From: Bacteroides stercorirosoris
Lineage (GTDB): Bacteria > Bacteroidota > Bacteroidia > Bacteroidales > Bacteroidaceae
Direction: 5' to 3'
Length of the DNA stretch: 64,000 bases
NCBI RefSeq assembly: GCF_900142015.1
Contig: NZ_FQZN01000007.1
Span: forward strand, 1-64,000
In this document: piece after piece, positions 6,918 through 15,679 of the stretch
Layout of the letters: each line of letters begins with the position of its first letter
How positions within the stretch are numbered: the stretch's first letter is position 1
Notes under the pieces: generated by a model
Told to the model about the DNA's origin: nothing
Database searches by the model: none
The model's input: the letters and a program-made list of their open reading frames with translations, nothing else
Translations under genes and position numbers: made by a program

Positions 6918-8177
6918 ATGTTTGATATTTGGCAAGAAATATACGGAACCATCAAACGGAATAAGTTGCGTACATTCCTGACGGGGTTTGCCGTGGCATG
7001 GGGCATTTTCATGCTGATAGTGCTGTTGGGTGCCGGAAACGGCATCATCCATGCTTTCGACCAGTCGTCGTCAGAACGTGCATTGAACTCTATCCGCATT
7101 TTTCCGGGATGGACTTCCAAGCCTTATGCGGGGTTGAAGGAAGGGCGTCGTGTCCGTTTGGAGAACAGCGACCTGGAAGCGACGGAAAAGTATTTTCCGA
7201 ATCAGGTAATCAGTGCCGGTGCTACTGTGAGGCAGGGCAATGTAAACGTCAGCTTCGGGCAGGAGTATGTGAACATCTCCCTGATGGGGGTACATCCTAA
7301 CTATACGGAGGTAGAGACCGTGAAGACTGCGGACGGGCGCTTCATTAATCAGAATGACTTGAAAGAGCGTCGGAAAGTTATTGTTCTGCATAAGAAGACT
7401 GCTGAAATTCTGTTTGGCAAGACGCATACCGAACCTATCGGGCAGTTTGTCAATGCAAGTGGTGTAGCCTATCAGGTGGTTGGTATTTATAACGACCAGG
7501 GAGACCGTGAAGCCAGTGAGGCCTATATCCCCTTTTCTACTTTGCAGACCATCTATAATAAAGGTGAACAGCTGAACAATATCATCTTTACTACTAAAAA
7601 TCTGGAAACAATAGAGAGCAATGAGTTTTTCGAGGCTAATTATCGTAAGGTGATTGGCGCCAATCGTCGTTTTGATCCTCAGGATAACAGTGCTATTTGG
7701 ATATGGAACCGCTTCACTGACTATATGCGGACGCAAAATGCGATGGGAATGCTCCGCACGGCTATCTGGGTGATTGGTATTTTCACCTTGTTGAGTGGAA
7801 TAGTCGGAGTGTCGAACATCATGCTGATTACGGTAAAAGAGCGTACCCGCGAATTCGGTATCCGCAAGGCGCTTGGAGCGAAGCCGTTGTCTATTCTGTG
7901 GCTGATTATAGTGGAAAGTGTCACCATCACCACTCTATTCGGATATATAGGCATGGTGGCCGGCATTGCCGTCACGGAGTGGATGAATTCGGCTTTCGGA
8001 AACCAGACTATGGATGCGGGTATGTTCCAGCAGACCATGTTCTCGAATCCGACCGTCGATCTGGGCATTGCCGTCCAGGCCACGCTTACCTTGATTATAG
8101 CGGGTACGCTGGCAGGATTTTTCCCGGCAAAGAAAGCTGTTAGTATCAGTCCGATAGAAGCGTTGAGAGCGGATTAA
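6918..8177 (+). CDS. FtsX/MacB-family ABC permease (first of pair)
   Basis: 419-residue inner-membrane permease. It has the family layout: a transmembrane helix near residues 18-40 (FLTGFAVAWGIFMLIVLLG), a periplasmic MacB-type domain up to about 280, and three C-terminal helices with the FtsX motif EFGIRKALGA. It ends in ISPIEALRAD, the common C-terminus of these permeases. It is separated from the ATPase by a repeat cassette and followed after 27 bases by a paralogous permease. Two non-identical permeases suggest a heterodimer. Confidence 0.9.
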   Translation: MFDIWQEIYGTIKRNKLRTFLTGFAVAWGIFMLIVLLGAGNGIIHAFDQSSSERALNSIRIFPGWTSKPYAGLKEGRRVRLENSDLEATEKYFPNQVISAGATVRQGNVNVSFGQEYVNISLMGVHPNYTEVETVKTADGRFINQNDLKERRKVIVLHKKTAEILFGKTHTEPIGQFVNASGVAYQVVGIYNDQGDREASEAYIPFSTLQTIYNKGEQLNNIIFTTKNLETIESNEFFEANYRKVIGANRRFDPQDNSAIWIWNRFTDYMRTQNAMGMLRTAIWVIGIFTLLSGIVGVSNIMLITVKERTREFGIRKALGAKPLSILWLIIVESVTITTLFGYIGMVAGIAVTEWMNSAFGNQTMDAGMFQQTMFSNPTVDLGIAVQATLTLIIAGTLAGFFPAKKAVSISPIEALRAD

Positions 8178-8204
8178 GTCGAACGTAAATCGTAAATAGA
8201 AATT

Positions 8205-9449
8205 ATGAGAATAGATATAGACTCTTGTGAGGAAATCCTCATCACGATTACAAGAAACAAGACGCGGAGTTTGCTGACGGCATTTGGTGTATTCTGGGGT
8301 ATCTTCATGTTGGTGGCACTTATCGGCGGCGGACAGGGGATGCAGCAGGCCATGAGTGCTCAGTTTGAAGGCTTTGCCACCAATTCGGCTTTCCTGGTTT
8401 CGCAGAAGACGGGAGAGGCGTATAAAGGCTTCCGTAAGGGACGCTGGTGGGATCTGGAACTTTCGGATATTGAGCGTCTGCGTCATGGAGTGGATGAAAT
8501 AGATGTCATCACGCCTTCCATCGCCTATTGGGGAAGAACGGCCATACACGGAGATAAGAAGTATGATTGCAGCGTAAAGGGATTATATCCCGAATATGAG
8601 CATATAGAGCATCAGGAGATGGCGTATGGGCGTTTCATCAATGATGTGGATATTAAGGAGGCGCGTAAAGTGTGCGTAATCGGTAAACGTGTGTATGAAA
8701 GTTTGTTCCGTCCGGGAGAAGACCCTTGTGGAAAATATATCCGGGTGGACGGCATTTACTATCAGGTCATCGGTATGTGCTCGTCCGAGGGCAACATGAA
8801 TATACAGGGACAAGCGTCGGAAGCTGTGACTTTGCCTTATACCACCATGAAACAGGCATATAATCTGGGTAACCGGATACATGTGGTATGTTTCACTGTG
8901 AAACCGGGTATTAAGGTGACGGATATTCAGGACAAAGTGGAGCGCATTGTGAAGGCGGCTCATTACATATCTCCGGATGATAAGCAGGCGGTGATGATGC
9001 TGAATGCGGAAGCCATGTTCTCGATGGTGGATAATCTGATGTCCGGGACTCGTATTCTGATTTGGATGGTAGGTTTGGGAACTTTGTTTGCCGGAGCTAT
9101 CGGAGTATCGAATATTATGATGGTGACAGTGCGTGAACGTACCACGGAGATTGGTATTCGCCGGGCCATCGGGGCACGTCCGCGGGACATTTTGCAGCAG
9201 ATTCTTTCGGAAAGTATGGTGCTGACCACTATTGCCGGTATGGCAGGTATTTCTTTTGCCGTGCTTGTGCTGCAGGTGTTGGAAGTCGCTGCCAATGATC
9301 CGGGACATATTACTACGCATTATCAGGTTTCATTCGGATTGGCTATCGGTACCTGCGCATTGCTGATTGCTCTGGGAGTACTTGCCGGTCTGGCTCCGGC
9401 CTATCGTGCTATGGCTATCAAACCTATTGAGGCTATCAGGGACGAATGA
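8205..9449 (+). CDS. FtsX/MacB-family ABC permease (second of pair)
   Basis: 414-residue paralogue of the preceding permease. It has an N-terminal helix (SLLTAFGVFWGIFMLVALIGG, about 22-42), a periplasmic domain, then three C-terminal helices with TTEIGIRRAIGARP and an end in IKPIEAIRDE. Likely forms a heterodimeric inner-membrane core with its neighbour, energised by the ATPase at 6101. The intergenic stretch after it (9450-9556) is AT-rich with degenerate TTACTAATTAGTAATTAAT repeats. Confidence 0.9.
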   Translation: MRIDIDSCEEILITITRNKTRSLLTAFGVFWGIFMLVALIGGGQGMQQAMSAQFEGFATNSAFLVSQKTGEAYKGFRKGRWWDLELSDIERLRHGVDEIDVITPSIAYWGRTAIHGDKKYDCSVKGLYPEYEHIEHQEMAYGRFINDVDIKEARKVCVIGKRVYESLFRPGEDPCGKYIRVDGIYYQVIGMCSSEGNMNIQGQASEAVTLPYTTMKQAYNLGNRIHVVCFTVKPGIKVTDIQDKVERIVKAAHYISPDDKQAVMMLNAEAMFSMVDNLMSGTRILIWMVGLGTLFAGAIGVSNIMMVTVRERTTEIGIRRAIGARPRDILQQILSESMVLTTIAGMAGISFAVLVLQVLEVAANDPGHITTHYQVSFGLAIGTCALLIALGVLAGLAPAYRAMAIKPIEAIRDE

Positions 9450-9556
9450 TAATTACTGGTTACAGATTACTAATTAGTAATTAATAATTGGTAATTAAAA
9501 GAAGCCTGTGGGCGGGATATAAAACAGAAATAAAAAAACAATAATATAATAATAGT

Positions 9557-10657
9557 ATGAAAAAGTATCTGAAAATCGCATTGTTGGTAGTTGTAGCTGC
9601 CATTTTCATCTTCACGTTTGTGTTCCTTTACCAGAAGTCGAAACCGAAGATTACGGTTTATGAAACGATAACTCCGGCGGTAGCTGACTTGGAAAAGACA
9701 ACCGTGGCAACCGGAAAGGTGGAACCGAGAGACGAGATTCTTATCAAACCCCAGATTTCGGGTATCATTGACGAGTTGTATAAGGAAGCGGGACAGAGCA
9801 TACGCAAGGGAGAGGTGATTGCCAAGGTGAAAGTGATTCCCGAATTGGGTACGCTGAACTCTGCCGAAAGTCGTGTGCGCCTGGCGGAACTCAATGCCAA
9901 ACAAGGTGAAACAGATTTTGCCCGTATAGAGAAGTTGTTTGAAGACAAGCTGGTCAGCCGCGAGGAATACGAGAAGGCTGAGGTGAGTGTGAAACAGGCA
10001 CGTGAGGAATTGCAGACAGCTAAGGATAATCTGGAAATTGTGAAAGAAGGTATTACAAAAAGCAGTGCTTCTTTCTCAAGTACGCTTATCCGTTCTACTA
10101 TCGACGGTCTGATACTGGATGTTCCTGTAAAAGCGGGTAACTCGGTGATTATGAGTAATACATTCAATGATGGTACTACAATCGCTACGGTTGCCAACAT
10201 GAACGACTTGATCTTCAAAGGCAAGATTGACGAAACAGAAGTAGGGCGTGTACATGAAGGGATGCCGGTGAAGCTGACGATTGGTGCTTTGCAGAATCTG
10301 TCATTTGAGGCTGTATTGGAATATATCTCTCCGAAAGGGGTGGAAGAGAACGGTGCCAATCAGTTTGAGATTAAGGCGGCTATTCAGGTGCCGGACACGG
10401 TGATGATCCGTTCGGGTTATTCTGCCAATGCGGAAATTGTATTGGAACGTGCTGAAAAAGCGCTCACTTTGCCGGAGAGTACTATTGAGTTCAGCGGTGA
10501 CAGTACATTCGTATATGTGATGACGGATAGTGTACCTGCCCAAAAGTTTGAACGCAAACAGGTGAAGGTAGGCATGAGCGACGGCATCAAGATTGTCATC
10601 AAGGACGGTGTGGATGGCAAGGCTAAGGTGCGTGGTGCCGAGAAGAAAGATAAGTAA
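9557..10657 (+). CDS. HlyD/MacA-family membrane fusion protein
   Basis: 366-residue periplasmic adaptor anchored by one N-terminal helix (about residues 5-25). It has a split biotinyl-lipoyl barrel-sandwich domain (IKPQISGIIDELYKEAGQSI and STIDGLILDVPVKAGNSV) surrounding an alpha-hairpin coiled coil (about 95-175), then beta-barrel and membrane-proximal domains. It connects the FtsX permeases to the TolC channel encoded next. The gene lies 107 bases after the second permease and 43 bases before the TolC gene. Confidence 0.92.
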   Translation: MKKYLKIALLVVVAAIFIFTFVFLYQKSKPKITVYETITPAVADLEKTTVATGKVEPRDEILIKPQISGIIDELYKEAGQSIRKGEVIAKVKVIPELGTLNSAESRVRLAELNAKQGETDFARIEKLFEDKLVSREEYEKAEVSVKQAREELQTAKDNLEIVKEGITKSSASFSSTLIRSTIDGLILDVPVKAGNSVIMSNTFNDGTTIATVANMNDLIFKGKIDETEVGRVHEGMPVKLTIGALQNLSFEAVLEYISPKGVEENGANQFEIKAAIQVPDTVMIRSGYSANAEIVLERAEKALTLPESTIEFSGDSTFVYVMTDSVPAQKFERKQVKVGMSDGIKIVIKDGVDGKAKVRGAEKKDK

Positions 10658-10700
10658 GCTTTAATGAATCATTTGTTATAACTCAATATTATCATTGAAT

Positions 10701-12029
10701 ATGAAAAATAAATTAATCATAGCCTGTCTTATGTTGGGAGGTCTTTCTGCCCAGGCTCAGGAGGGCTGGACTCTGCGCCAATGCATTGACTACGCTATCG
10801 AACATAATATAGATATACGCCGGACGGCCAATGCGGCGGAACAGAGCGAGGTAAGTGTGAACACGGCTAAATGGGCACGCTTGCCGAATCTGAATGGTAG
10901 TGCGGGACAGAGCTGGAACTGGGGACGTACACAGACGGCTATAAAAGATGAGGCTACCGGTGACTATTCTACGGTTTATGTTAATACAAATAGCAATAGC
11001 ACCAATATGTCGGTATCTACCAGCATTCCCATATTTACAGGTCTGGAAATTCCTAATCAGTATGCGTTGGCAAAGTTGAATCTAAAAGCTGCTATGGCAG
11101 ATTTGGAAAAAGCGAAAGAAGATATTTCCATAAATATTGCTTCTGCTTATTTGCAAGTACTGTTCAATAAAGAATTGCATCAGGTTTCCCTTGGACAGGT
11201 AGAGTTGAGTAAAGAGCAGTTGGCTCGTATCTCCCGCCTTGCCGAGTTGGGCAAAGCATCTCCTGCCGAAGTAGCTGAAGCCAAAGCACGTGTAGCTCAG
11301 GACGAGATGAATGCCGTGCAGGCTGATAATAATTATCAGTTGGCCTTGCTCGATCTTAGCCAGCTTATTGAGTTGGAGACACCGGAAGGATTCACGTTAT
11401 CAGCTCCTGTTGTGACGTTGGAATTGCTTCCCCTTACCCCGCCTGATGAAGTATACCAGACTGCTTTGACGACAAAGGCTGCGGTCCAAGCGGCGCAATA
11501 TCGTTTGGAAGGCAGTAAACACAGTATTCGTATTGCTCAGAGTGCTTTCTATCCTCAACTGAATTTGAACGGTAGTCTTGGAACGAACTATTATTCTACT
11601 ATCGATCGTAATTTCAGCCAGCAGTTGCAGGATAACTTTAGTAAGTATGTCGGTTTAAGTTTGAGTGTACCCATCTTTAACCGCTTTTCCACCCGTAACC
11701 GTGTACGCACGGCACGCTTGCAACAGGAAAATTATGCGTTGCAATTGGATAATACGAAGAAGACGCTTTATAAGGAAATCCAACAGGCTTGGTACACTGC
11801 ACTTGCTTCCGAAAGCAAATATACCAGCAGTAGCACGGCTGCTGATGCCAGCGAGGAATCTTTCAGACTGATGAGTGAGAAGTATGACAATGGCAAAGCC
11901 ACTGCCGTAGAATATAACGAGGCGAAACAGAACTTAATGAAAGCCCAATCAGATGAATTACAGGCTAAATATGAATATCTGTTCCGCACAAAGATACTGG
12001 ACTTCTACAAAGGAGTGCCTATCGAATAA
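10701..12029 (+). CDS. TolC-family outer-membrane efflux protein
   Basis: 442-residue outer-membrane channel of the tripartite exporter. The signal peptide is residues 1-20 (ending AQAQ). Two OEP repeats follow with long helical stretches (LNLKAAMADLEKAKEDISINIASAYLQVLF and the second-half equivalent). The ATG at 10701 was preferred to a TTG two codons upstream because it opens directly into the signal peptide. It is the last gene of the operon, with a terminator hairpin 22 bases on. Confidence 0.9.
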   Translation: MKNKLIIACLMLGGLSAQAQEGWTLRQCIDYAIEHNIDIRRTANAAEQSEVSVNTAKWARLPNLNGSAGQSWNWGRTQTAIKDEATGDYSTVYVNTNSNSTNMSVSTSIPIFTGLEIPNQYALAKLNLKAAMADLEKAKEDISINIASAYLQVLFNKELHQVSLGQVELSKEQLARISRLAELGKASPAEVAEAKARVAQDEMNAVQADNNYQLALLDLSQLIELETPEGFTLSAPVVTLELLPLTPPDEVYQTALTTKAAVQAAQYRLEGSKHSIRIAQSAFYPQLNLNGSLGTNYYSTIDRNFSQQLQDNFSKYVGLSLSVPIFNRFSTRNRVRTARLQQENYALQLDNTKKTLYKEIQQAWYTALASESKYTSSSTAADASEESFRLMSEKYDNGKATAVEYNEAKQNLMKAQSDELQAKYEYLFRTKILDFYKGVPIE

Positions 12030-12050
12030 TTTTTCAGCGTGTTTCTCTCT

Positions 12051-12089
12051 AAAATCCTTCTTTGGCTGCAAGGCTGAGGGAGGATTTTT
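12051..12089 (+). terminator. Terminator of the efflux operon
   Basis: Arms AAAATCCT (12051-12058) and AGGATTTT (12081-12088) pair around an internally structured loop containing GGCTGCAAGGC, ending in a T run. It lies between the TolC stop and the next start. Confidence 0.65.
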
Positions 12090-12104
12090 CTGTATATTTG
12101 CCGC

Positions 12105-13019
12105 ATGAATCCTTTTATCAGCATAATAATTCCTTTCTTTGGTGCGGCAGACAAGGCATTGCTGCAACGATGCGTTAGCTCTATACGTGAACAGGGAATG
12201 GAAGAGGGAAGCTATGAAATTATTATTGCTACGGACAGTAAGGAGACAACAGGCGGGGCGCGTAACAATGGTATGCGACAGGCACAAGGTGAGTATATTC
12301 TTTTTGTTGATGCAGACGATATGTTGTTGCCTGATACACTTCTTTCCTGCCTGCCCATTTTGAAACAGTATGTTCCGGATATATTGAAGTTTGATTTTCT
12401 GCGCTTTTCCGGGCGGTTTCCTGCCGGAAGAGACAGGCTGTCGGAAAGTTTGTTGCCTTACGTCGAATACCCCTCAGGTAATGACTATATGTTCTCGAAC
12501 AACTTCCTGGGAGTGATTTGGGGGCACTTTTTCCGTAGGGATTATCTGGAAGTTAATCAAGTTTGTTTCCATGAAACGAGTTATTATGATGATGAGGAGT
12601 TTATAGCTAAGGCCTATTTCTACTCGGGAAAGATGATAGTGACTTCATGGAAAGGGTATGCATACTATCACTCTCCATCTTCTTTAACTCAAGTTTTCAC
12701 AGAAGAAGAATGCCGTCGGCGGATACCGGCTTTTAAAGAAATGCTTCTTCGGCTGAAAGTATTCGAATCTGTTTCTTGCCCTTATGCTTTAGACCTAAAA
12801 TCTAAAGCATTGAATCGGAGAATACATTTTCTGACTATTGACTATATTCGTCAGATGCGGCGCAACAAGTGCGGCATAAAAGAGATAAACCAACGGTTGT
12901 CTATTCTGAAACAGGAAGGGTTCTTGCCTTTGCCCAATGAAGGGTATAGCTGGAAATACCGTTTGGTGGTTCCTGTTATTAATGCCTATGTGTGTTTGTT
13001 CATAAATAAATGTTCATAA
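12105..13019 (+). CDS. Glycosyltransferase family 2
   Basis: 304-residue GT-A fold enzyme that would transfer a sugar from a nucleotide-sugar to a surface-glycan acceptor at the inner face of the membrane. The N-terminus ISIIIPFFGA starts the fold, and the metal-binding DXD motif is in FVDADD (about 66-71). YYDDEEFIAKAYFYS supplies the acidic acceptor region. A TATATTTG octamer ends only four bases before the ATG, so the message may be leaderless. It is followed by a large palindromic element and then a second glycosyltransferase on the same strand. Acceptor and sugar cannot be inferred. Confidence 0.85.
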   Translation: MNPFISIIIPFFGAADKALLQRCVSSIREQGMEEGSYEIIIATDSKETTGGARNNGMRQAQGEYILFVDADDMLLPDTLLSCLPILKQYVPDILKFDFLRFSGRFPAGRDRLSESLLPYVEYPSGNDYMFSNNFLGVIWGHFFRRDYLEVNQVCFHETSYYDDEEFIAKAYFYSGKMIVTSWKGYAYYHSPSSLTQVFTEEECRRRIPAFKEMLLRLKVFESVSCPYALDLKSKALNRRIHFLTIDYIRQMRRNKCGIKEINQRLSILKQEGFLPLPNEGYSWKYRLVVPVINAYVCLFINKCS

Positions 13020-13044
13020 TTAGTTTATATAATAACAGATAGTT

Positions 13045-13332
13045 AAATGATAATTTAGCAGCGTAGCGCTGAATCAAGGTTTCCTTTCGGCATACTCATT
13101 GACGTGATAGTACCTGGTAGGCTGAAAGCCTTTTATCTTATAGCCCAGGGCAACGCCCTGGGGGATTACCATGTGTTTCTCTTTGCGCCCTGTAAGGGCA
13201 TTACAGCACGCATGGGCTTTTGCCCTTACAGGGCGTAAGACTGTGGGAGCATCCATTACCCAGGGTGTTACCCTGGGCTATAAGATAAAAGCCTTACAGA
13301 CTTAGGAAATGCACGCTGGTAAATTATCATTT
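13045..13332 (+). repeat. REP/BIME-like palindromic element, copy A
   Basis: A nested palindrome of about 288 bp fills the gap between two glycosyltransferase genes. Outer arms AAATGATAATTTA and TAAATTATCATTT bound it. Within, AGGCTGAAAGCC, CTTATAGCCCAGGGC..GCCCTGGG and GCGCCCTGTAAGGGCA each have a complementary partner downstream. A second copy lies at 41951-42182. Such GCCCAGGG/GCCCTGTAAGGGC palindromes are typical of REP elements moved by RAYT (IS200-like) transposases; no RAYT gene is in the window. Confidence 0.8.
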
Positions 13333-13362
13333 ATAGTACAAGTTAATTTAGATTGAGTACTT

Positions 13363-14466
13363 ATGAAAATACTGTTGCTTGGAGAATTTAGCGGCTTGCA
13401 TTGGAATCTTGCCGAGGGGCTTCGGGTTTTAGGACACGATGTATGTGTAGCTTCCGATGGTTGTGGTTGGAGGAATTATCCGCGTGACATAGCACTTGAC
13501 CGTCCCACGGATAGCTTTCGCGATGGCATATCCTGTATACTCCGCATATTACGCCATTTGCCAAGTTTCCGTGGATATGATGTGGTGCAGATTATCAGCC
13601 CCTATTTCCTGCGTTTGCGTAGTGAGCGTACATTGCCTGTTTACCGTTATTTGCAACGGCATAACGGCAAGGTTTTTTTGGGAGCTTTCGGGACAGATTA
13701 TTACTATATCCGTGCCTGTATGGAGACTGATGTCTTCCATTATTCAGATTTTAAGATTGGTGACCGTTATCGTGATACCCCTTTTAACCAAGTTACTCTT
13801 CAGGATTGGTACTATGGCGGTGCCGCGCGTGCCACTCGTGCTATTGCTGAAACTTGTAGTGGCATAATTGCCTGTTTATGGGAATACTACGTGTCTTATC
13901 AACCTTATTTCCCCGATAAAACGGCTTTCATCCCTTTGCCGATAGATTTGCGCGAAATAACTTCCCGGGTTCGTGGCGTGCCGGACATTCTGAACTTTTT
14001 TATTGGCGTTCAGTCTGCACGCAGTAATTTGAAGGGAACCGATGTCATGCTTCCCGTCCTGCAAGAAGTACAGCGTAAGTATCCTGAACTTTGCCGTATC
14101 ACCGAAGTCCACGATGTGCCCTATGCGCGTTACCAGCAACTAATGGATGATGCTGACGTCCAGTTGGACCAACTCTATTCTTATACTCCCTCCATGAATT
14201 CATTGCTCGCTATGGCAAAGGGACTGACCGTAGTGGGTGGCGGAGAGCCGGAAAATTATGAAATCATAAACGAAACAGAACTCCGCCCCATCATCAACGT
14301 GTTGCCGGACGAACAGGATATCTATCGGAAACTGGAAGATATCGTTCTTCATAAGGAACGTATTCCGGAACTGTCTGCGCAGAGCATCGAATATGTGATC
14401 AAGCACCACGATCACGTTAAAGTAGCCCGTCAATATCTCGATTTCTGGGAGAAACATTCATCATAA
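13363..14466 (+). CDS. Glycosyltransferase, GT4-like (GT-B fold)
   Basis: 367 residues. The N-terminus MKILLLGEFSGLHWNLAEGL resembles GT-B enzymes that bind the acceptor in the first half. The C-terminal half holds the region preceding the donor site (DADVQLDQLYSYTPSMNSLLAMAKGLTVVGGGEPENYE), typical of the GT4 alpha/beta donor domain. Likely adds a sugar to a surface polysaccharide or O-glycan precursor on the cytosolic side. It follows the GT2 gene across the REP-like element and converges with the aminotransferase gene on the other strand. Specificity unknown. Confidence 0.72.
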   Translation: MKILLLGEFSGLHWNLAEGLRVLGHDVCVASDGCGWRNYPRDIALDRPTDSFRDGISCILRILRHLPSFRGYDVVQIISPYFLRLRSERTLPVYRYLQRHNGKVFLGAFGTDYYYIRACMETDVFHYSDFKIGDRYRDTPFNQVTLQDWYYGGAARATRAIAETCSGIIACLWEYYVSYQPYFPDKTAFIPLPIDLREITSRVRGVPDILNFFIGVQSARSNLKGTDVMLPVLQEVQRKYPELCRITEVHDVPYARYQQLMDDADVQLDQLYSYTPSMNSLLAMAKGLTVVGGGEPENYEIINETELRPIINVLPDEQDIYRKLEDIVLHKERIPELSAQSIEYVIKHHDHVKVARQYLDFWEKHSS

Positions 14467-14514
14467 TCTTCTGTTATTCCATAGGTGGCACTCACCTTGT
14501 TTTTACCTTCCATG

Positions 14515-15657
14515 TCAGGCAAAGGTATTTATACAATCGATGATTTGTCCGGCCTCTTCATTTGTCAGTAGCGGATAGATGGGAAGACTTAACTCCTCAT
14601 TATGGATACGTTCTGTGATGGGGAGTTGTTGCATTCCATACTCTTGCTTCAACGCTTCCTGGTGGTGGGGTGGAATGGGGTAATGGATTTGAGTGTTGAT
14701 ATTATGCGCCGCCAGATGACGTTGCAGTTCGTTCCGGCGGGAAGAAAAAACGGGGAAGATGTGGAATACGTTTGATTCGTTTATGCCTCCTATGTTGACG
14801 GTGCTTCGTAACTCCAGACGACTCCAATGAATGTTTTCCTGATATAGCCGTGCTATTTCCCTTCTCCGGGCATTGTCTTTATCCAGACGGGAAAGTTTCA
14901 CAGAAAGAACGGTTGCCTGCAATTCGTCCAGACGGCTGTTTATCCCTTGATACTGATGGATATATTTCTCCGTAGAGCCGTAATTGGCGATGGAACGGAC
15001 AATGGCGGCAAGGGTTGCATCATGGGTTGTTATAGCGCCCCCGTCTCCCAATGCCCCCAGATTCTTGGCGGGATAAAAGCTGAAGGCGGCGGCATCACCC
15101 AGATTTCCGGCACGCAAAGACCGGTTTTCTCTTCCTTGCAGGCTATCATTGTAAATGGCACCGTGTGCCTGCGCTGCATCCTCTATTACTTTTAACCCGT
15201 AACGGGTGGCTAAATCATGCACTCCTTGCATATCCGCTAAACGTCCGTACAGATGAACCGGCAGTATAGCACGTGTGCGAGGGGTAATCAATGTTTCAGC
15301 ATGAGCGACATCTATATTACATGTTTCGGAAGAAGGTTCGCAAAGCACCGGTTTCAGTCCGGTACGCAGAATGGAAAGCAGGGTGGCGATGTAAGTATTG
15401 GCAGGAACAATCACTTCGTCTCCCGCATTCATCATTCCAGATTCCCGGTAGGCGAGGAATATCAGGGTAAGAGCATCCAGACCATTTCCTGTACCGATGC
15501 AATGGGGCGTACCGCAGTAATCGGCAAATTCCTGTTCGAAACGGGCTGTAGCTTCACCATGCAGATACCATCCGGAACGGGAGATGCGCAGTAAAGCATC
15601 CGAAAGTTCCGGTTCGAAAGAGGCGTTGATTTTTTGCAGGTCTAAATACTTTATCAT
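14515..15657 (-). CDS. DegT/DnrJ/EryC1/StrS sugar aminotransferase
   Basis: 380-residue PLP-dependent fold-type I enzyme that would convert a nucleotide-linked keto sugar into an amino sugar. Family marks: GTGNGLDALTLIF (cofactor phosphate region), VIVPANTYIATLLSILRTG, VIEDAAQAHGA with the cofactor Asp, and SFYPAKNLGALGDGGA with the internal-aldimine lysine. The C-terminus (ITERIHNEELSLPIYPLLT) matches sugar aminotransferases such as FdtB-type proteins. It lies 22 bases downstream of the GNAT-like gene on the same strand, so the two probably form a transcript supplying a modified amino sugar to the neighbouring glycosyltransferases (inference). Confidence 0.88.
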   Translation of the reverse strand: MIKYLDLQKINASFEPELSDALLRISRSGWYLHGEATARFEQEFADYCGTPHCIGTGNGLDALTLIFLAYRESGMMNAGDEVIVPANTYIATLLSILRTGLKPVLCEPSSETCNIDVAHAETLITPRTRAILPVHLYGRLADMQGVHDLATRYGLKVIEDAAQAHGAIYNDSLQGRENRSLRAGNLGDAAAFSFYPAKNLGALGDGGAITTHDATLAAIVRSIANYGSTEKYIHQYQGINSRLDELQATVLSVKLSRLDKDNARRREIARLYQENIHWSRLELRSTVNIGGINESNVFHIFPVFSSRRNELQRHLAAHNINTQIHYPIPPHHQEALKQEYGMQQLPITERIHNEELSLPIYPLLTNEEAGQIIDCINTFA

Positions 15658-15679
15658 AATCTTTGCTTCGTGAACGTCG

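Noticed and set aside
13074..13256. Minus-strand 60-residue frame inside the REP-like element
   Set aside because: It lies wholly in palindromic repeat sequence and is not a gene.
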